Assembly (NCBI GenBank): GCA_023053685.1
Contig: JALIGW010000016.1
Location: 15,042,973 to 15,106,972, forward strand
DNA from: Diadophis punctatus similis
Lineage: Eukaryota; Chordata; Lepidosauria; Squamata; Dipsadidae
Direction of reading: 5' to 3'
DNA length: 64,000 nucleotides
In this document: positions 63,410 to 64,000 of the stretch, piece after piece
How positions within the stretch are numbered: position 1 is the first letter of the stretch
Layout of the letters: each line of letters starts with the position of its first letter
The notes under the pieces: generated by a model
The model's input: only the letters and a program-made list of their open reading frames with translations
What the model was told of the DNA's origin: nothing
Database searches by the model: none
Translations under genes and position numbers: made by a program

Positions 63410-63417
63410 GGCTAGAC

Positions 63418-64000
63418 ATATAAACACAAAATGCCACCTGATAACAGTTGCTATGTTCTGGTTGTGTAGTGGCTGAATAAACTTGATTTATTGAGCCAAG
63501 TATGGCCTATGGCTGTATATAAACCCAATCAGTAAGTTATGAATTCAAACTGATTAAGAACCAGCAGAAATGATGTGACCCTTAGAAGCATTGCCAGTTA
63601 GATGTATTTAAACTGCCTTAATCATCACATGGTGTATCTTTGGAATGTGAGGGAAAGGGAAGACCAGACATTATTTGGCTTAGTTTAATCCTGGTCTGTT
63701 GTTTAAGTTTGTGGATTAAAGAAGCATGAATCTTGCCACTTCTGTACCAATAGTTCACAAATCAAAAATTACATATCACGGTGAGCCAAAATTAAGTTGA
63801 TGATATACAGGTGGCTTAGCATAAAGTGGGAAATCCACAAGCCATGATCAGCATCCCATTGCCCCATTGCATCTCCCAAGAATTTTGCCAAGGATGAAAT
63901 TCTGTTTTGCTACTTAAATCATCTCAATCCTGCAAAGTGTTGACTCTGTCCACCCTAGTGAAATTATGGTGGACAACCAATTAAATATGAGCTAATAGTG
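63418..64000. other. intron 5, no recognisable feature
   Basis: Single-copy-looking DNA to the window edge; exon 6 not reached. Confidence 0.5.

Overview
The window is vertebrate nuclear DNA, most likely from a squamate and probably a snake. The evidence is a canonical Sauria SINE with the BovB-like tail, CR1-type LINE ends that run into (TATTC)n arrays, (GATA)n tracts, L2-like LINE 3' ends, Penelope-like hairpins, a SPIN-like hAT element, and two split, intron-containing genes of vertebrate type. Snake versus lizard is inference.

Gene layout. Two genes stand head to head. DEUP1 (deuterosome assembly, multiciliated cells) is on the minus strand. Its CpG-rich promoter lies near 19.0-19.4 kb, the first coding exon is at 18784-18827 and the next at 5352-5523; the rest lies beyond the left edge. 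SLC36A4 (amino-acid transporter) is on the plus strand. Its promoter and exon 1 are at about 38.75-38.90 kb, followed by a 19 kb intron, exons 2-5 at 58045-58159, 58281-58371, 59683-59771 and 62223-62318, and the remainder beyond the right edge. All exon junction phases agree. About 19 kb separates the two promoters. I found no other protein-coding host gene and no RNA gene.

Everything else is introns and intergenic DNA packed with transposons, many nested two or three deep. Family labels used below: 'Tg' = about 390-bp TA-flanked MITE with CAGGTAGTCCTCGACTTAC termini (pogo/Tigger-like by inference); 'Ct' = about 490-bp TA-flanked MITE with CCGTATTTTTCGG termini; 'hAT-I' = elements starting CAG(G/T)G(G/T)... 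with 8-bp target duplications that nearly always have TA at the centre; 'hAT-II' = elements starting CAG(G/T)GGTG(G/A)... with 8-bp target duplications that never have central TA; 'SINE-A' = tRNA-derived SINE with a GGTGGCGCAGTGG head; 'SINE-B' = tRNA-derived SINE with a GTTTGGTGTA head; 'X' = unclassified 0.6-0.7 kb retroposon.

Region by region. 0-8 kb: SINE/LINE fragments, hAT MITEs and a DEUP1 exon. 8.1-13.3 kb: a solo LTR followed by a nearly intact, very young Ty1/copia retrotransposon (264-bp LTRs differing at one base, 5-bp target duplication, internal initiator-Met tRNA primer site, gag and pol open but offset by a +1 shift inside the protease). 13-19 kb: L2, SINEs, nested MITEs, DEUP1 first exon and promoter. 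19-38 kb: intergenic, with X/L2/Tg nests, a 41-bp minisatellite inside a hAT, and a BED-finger hAT fragment. 38.7-64 kb: SLC36A4 5' part, with a SPIN-like hAT, foldback MITEs, Penelope-like hairpins and a GATA tract in its introns.
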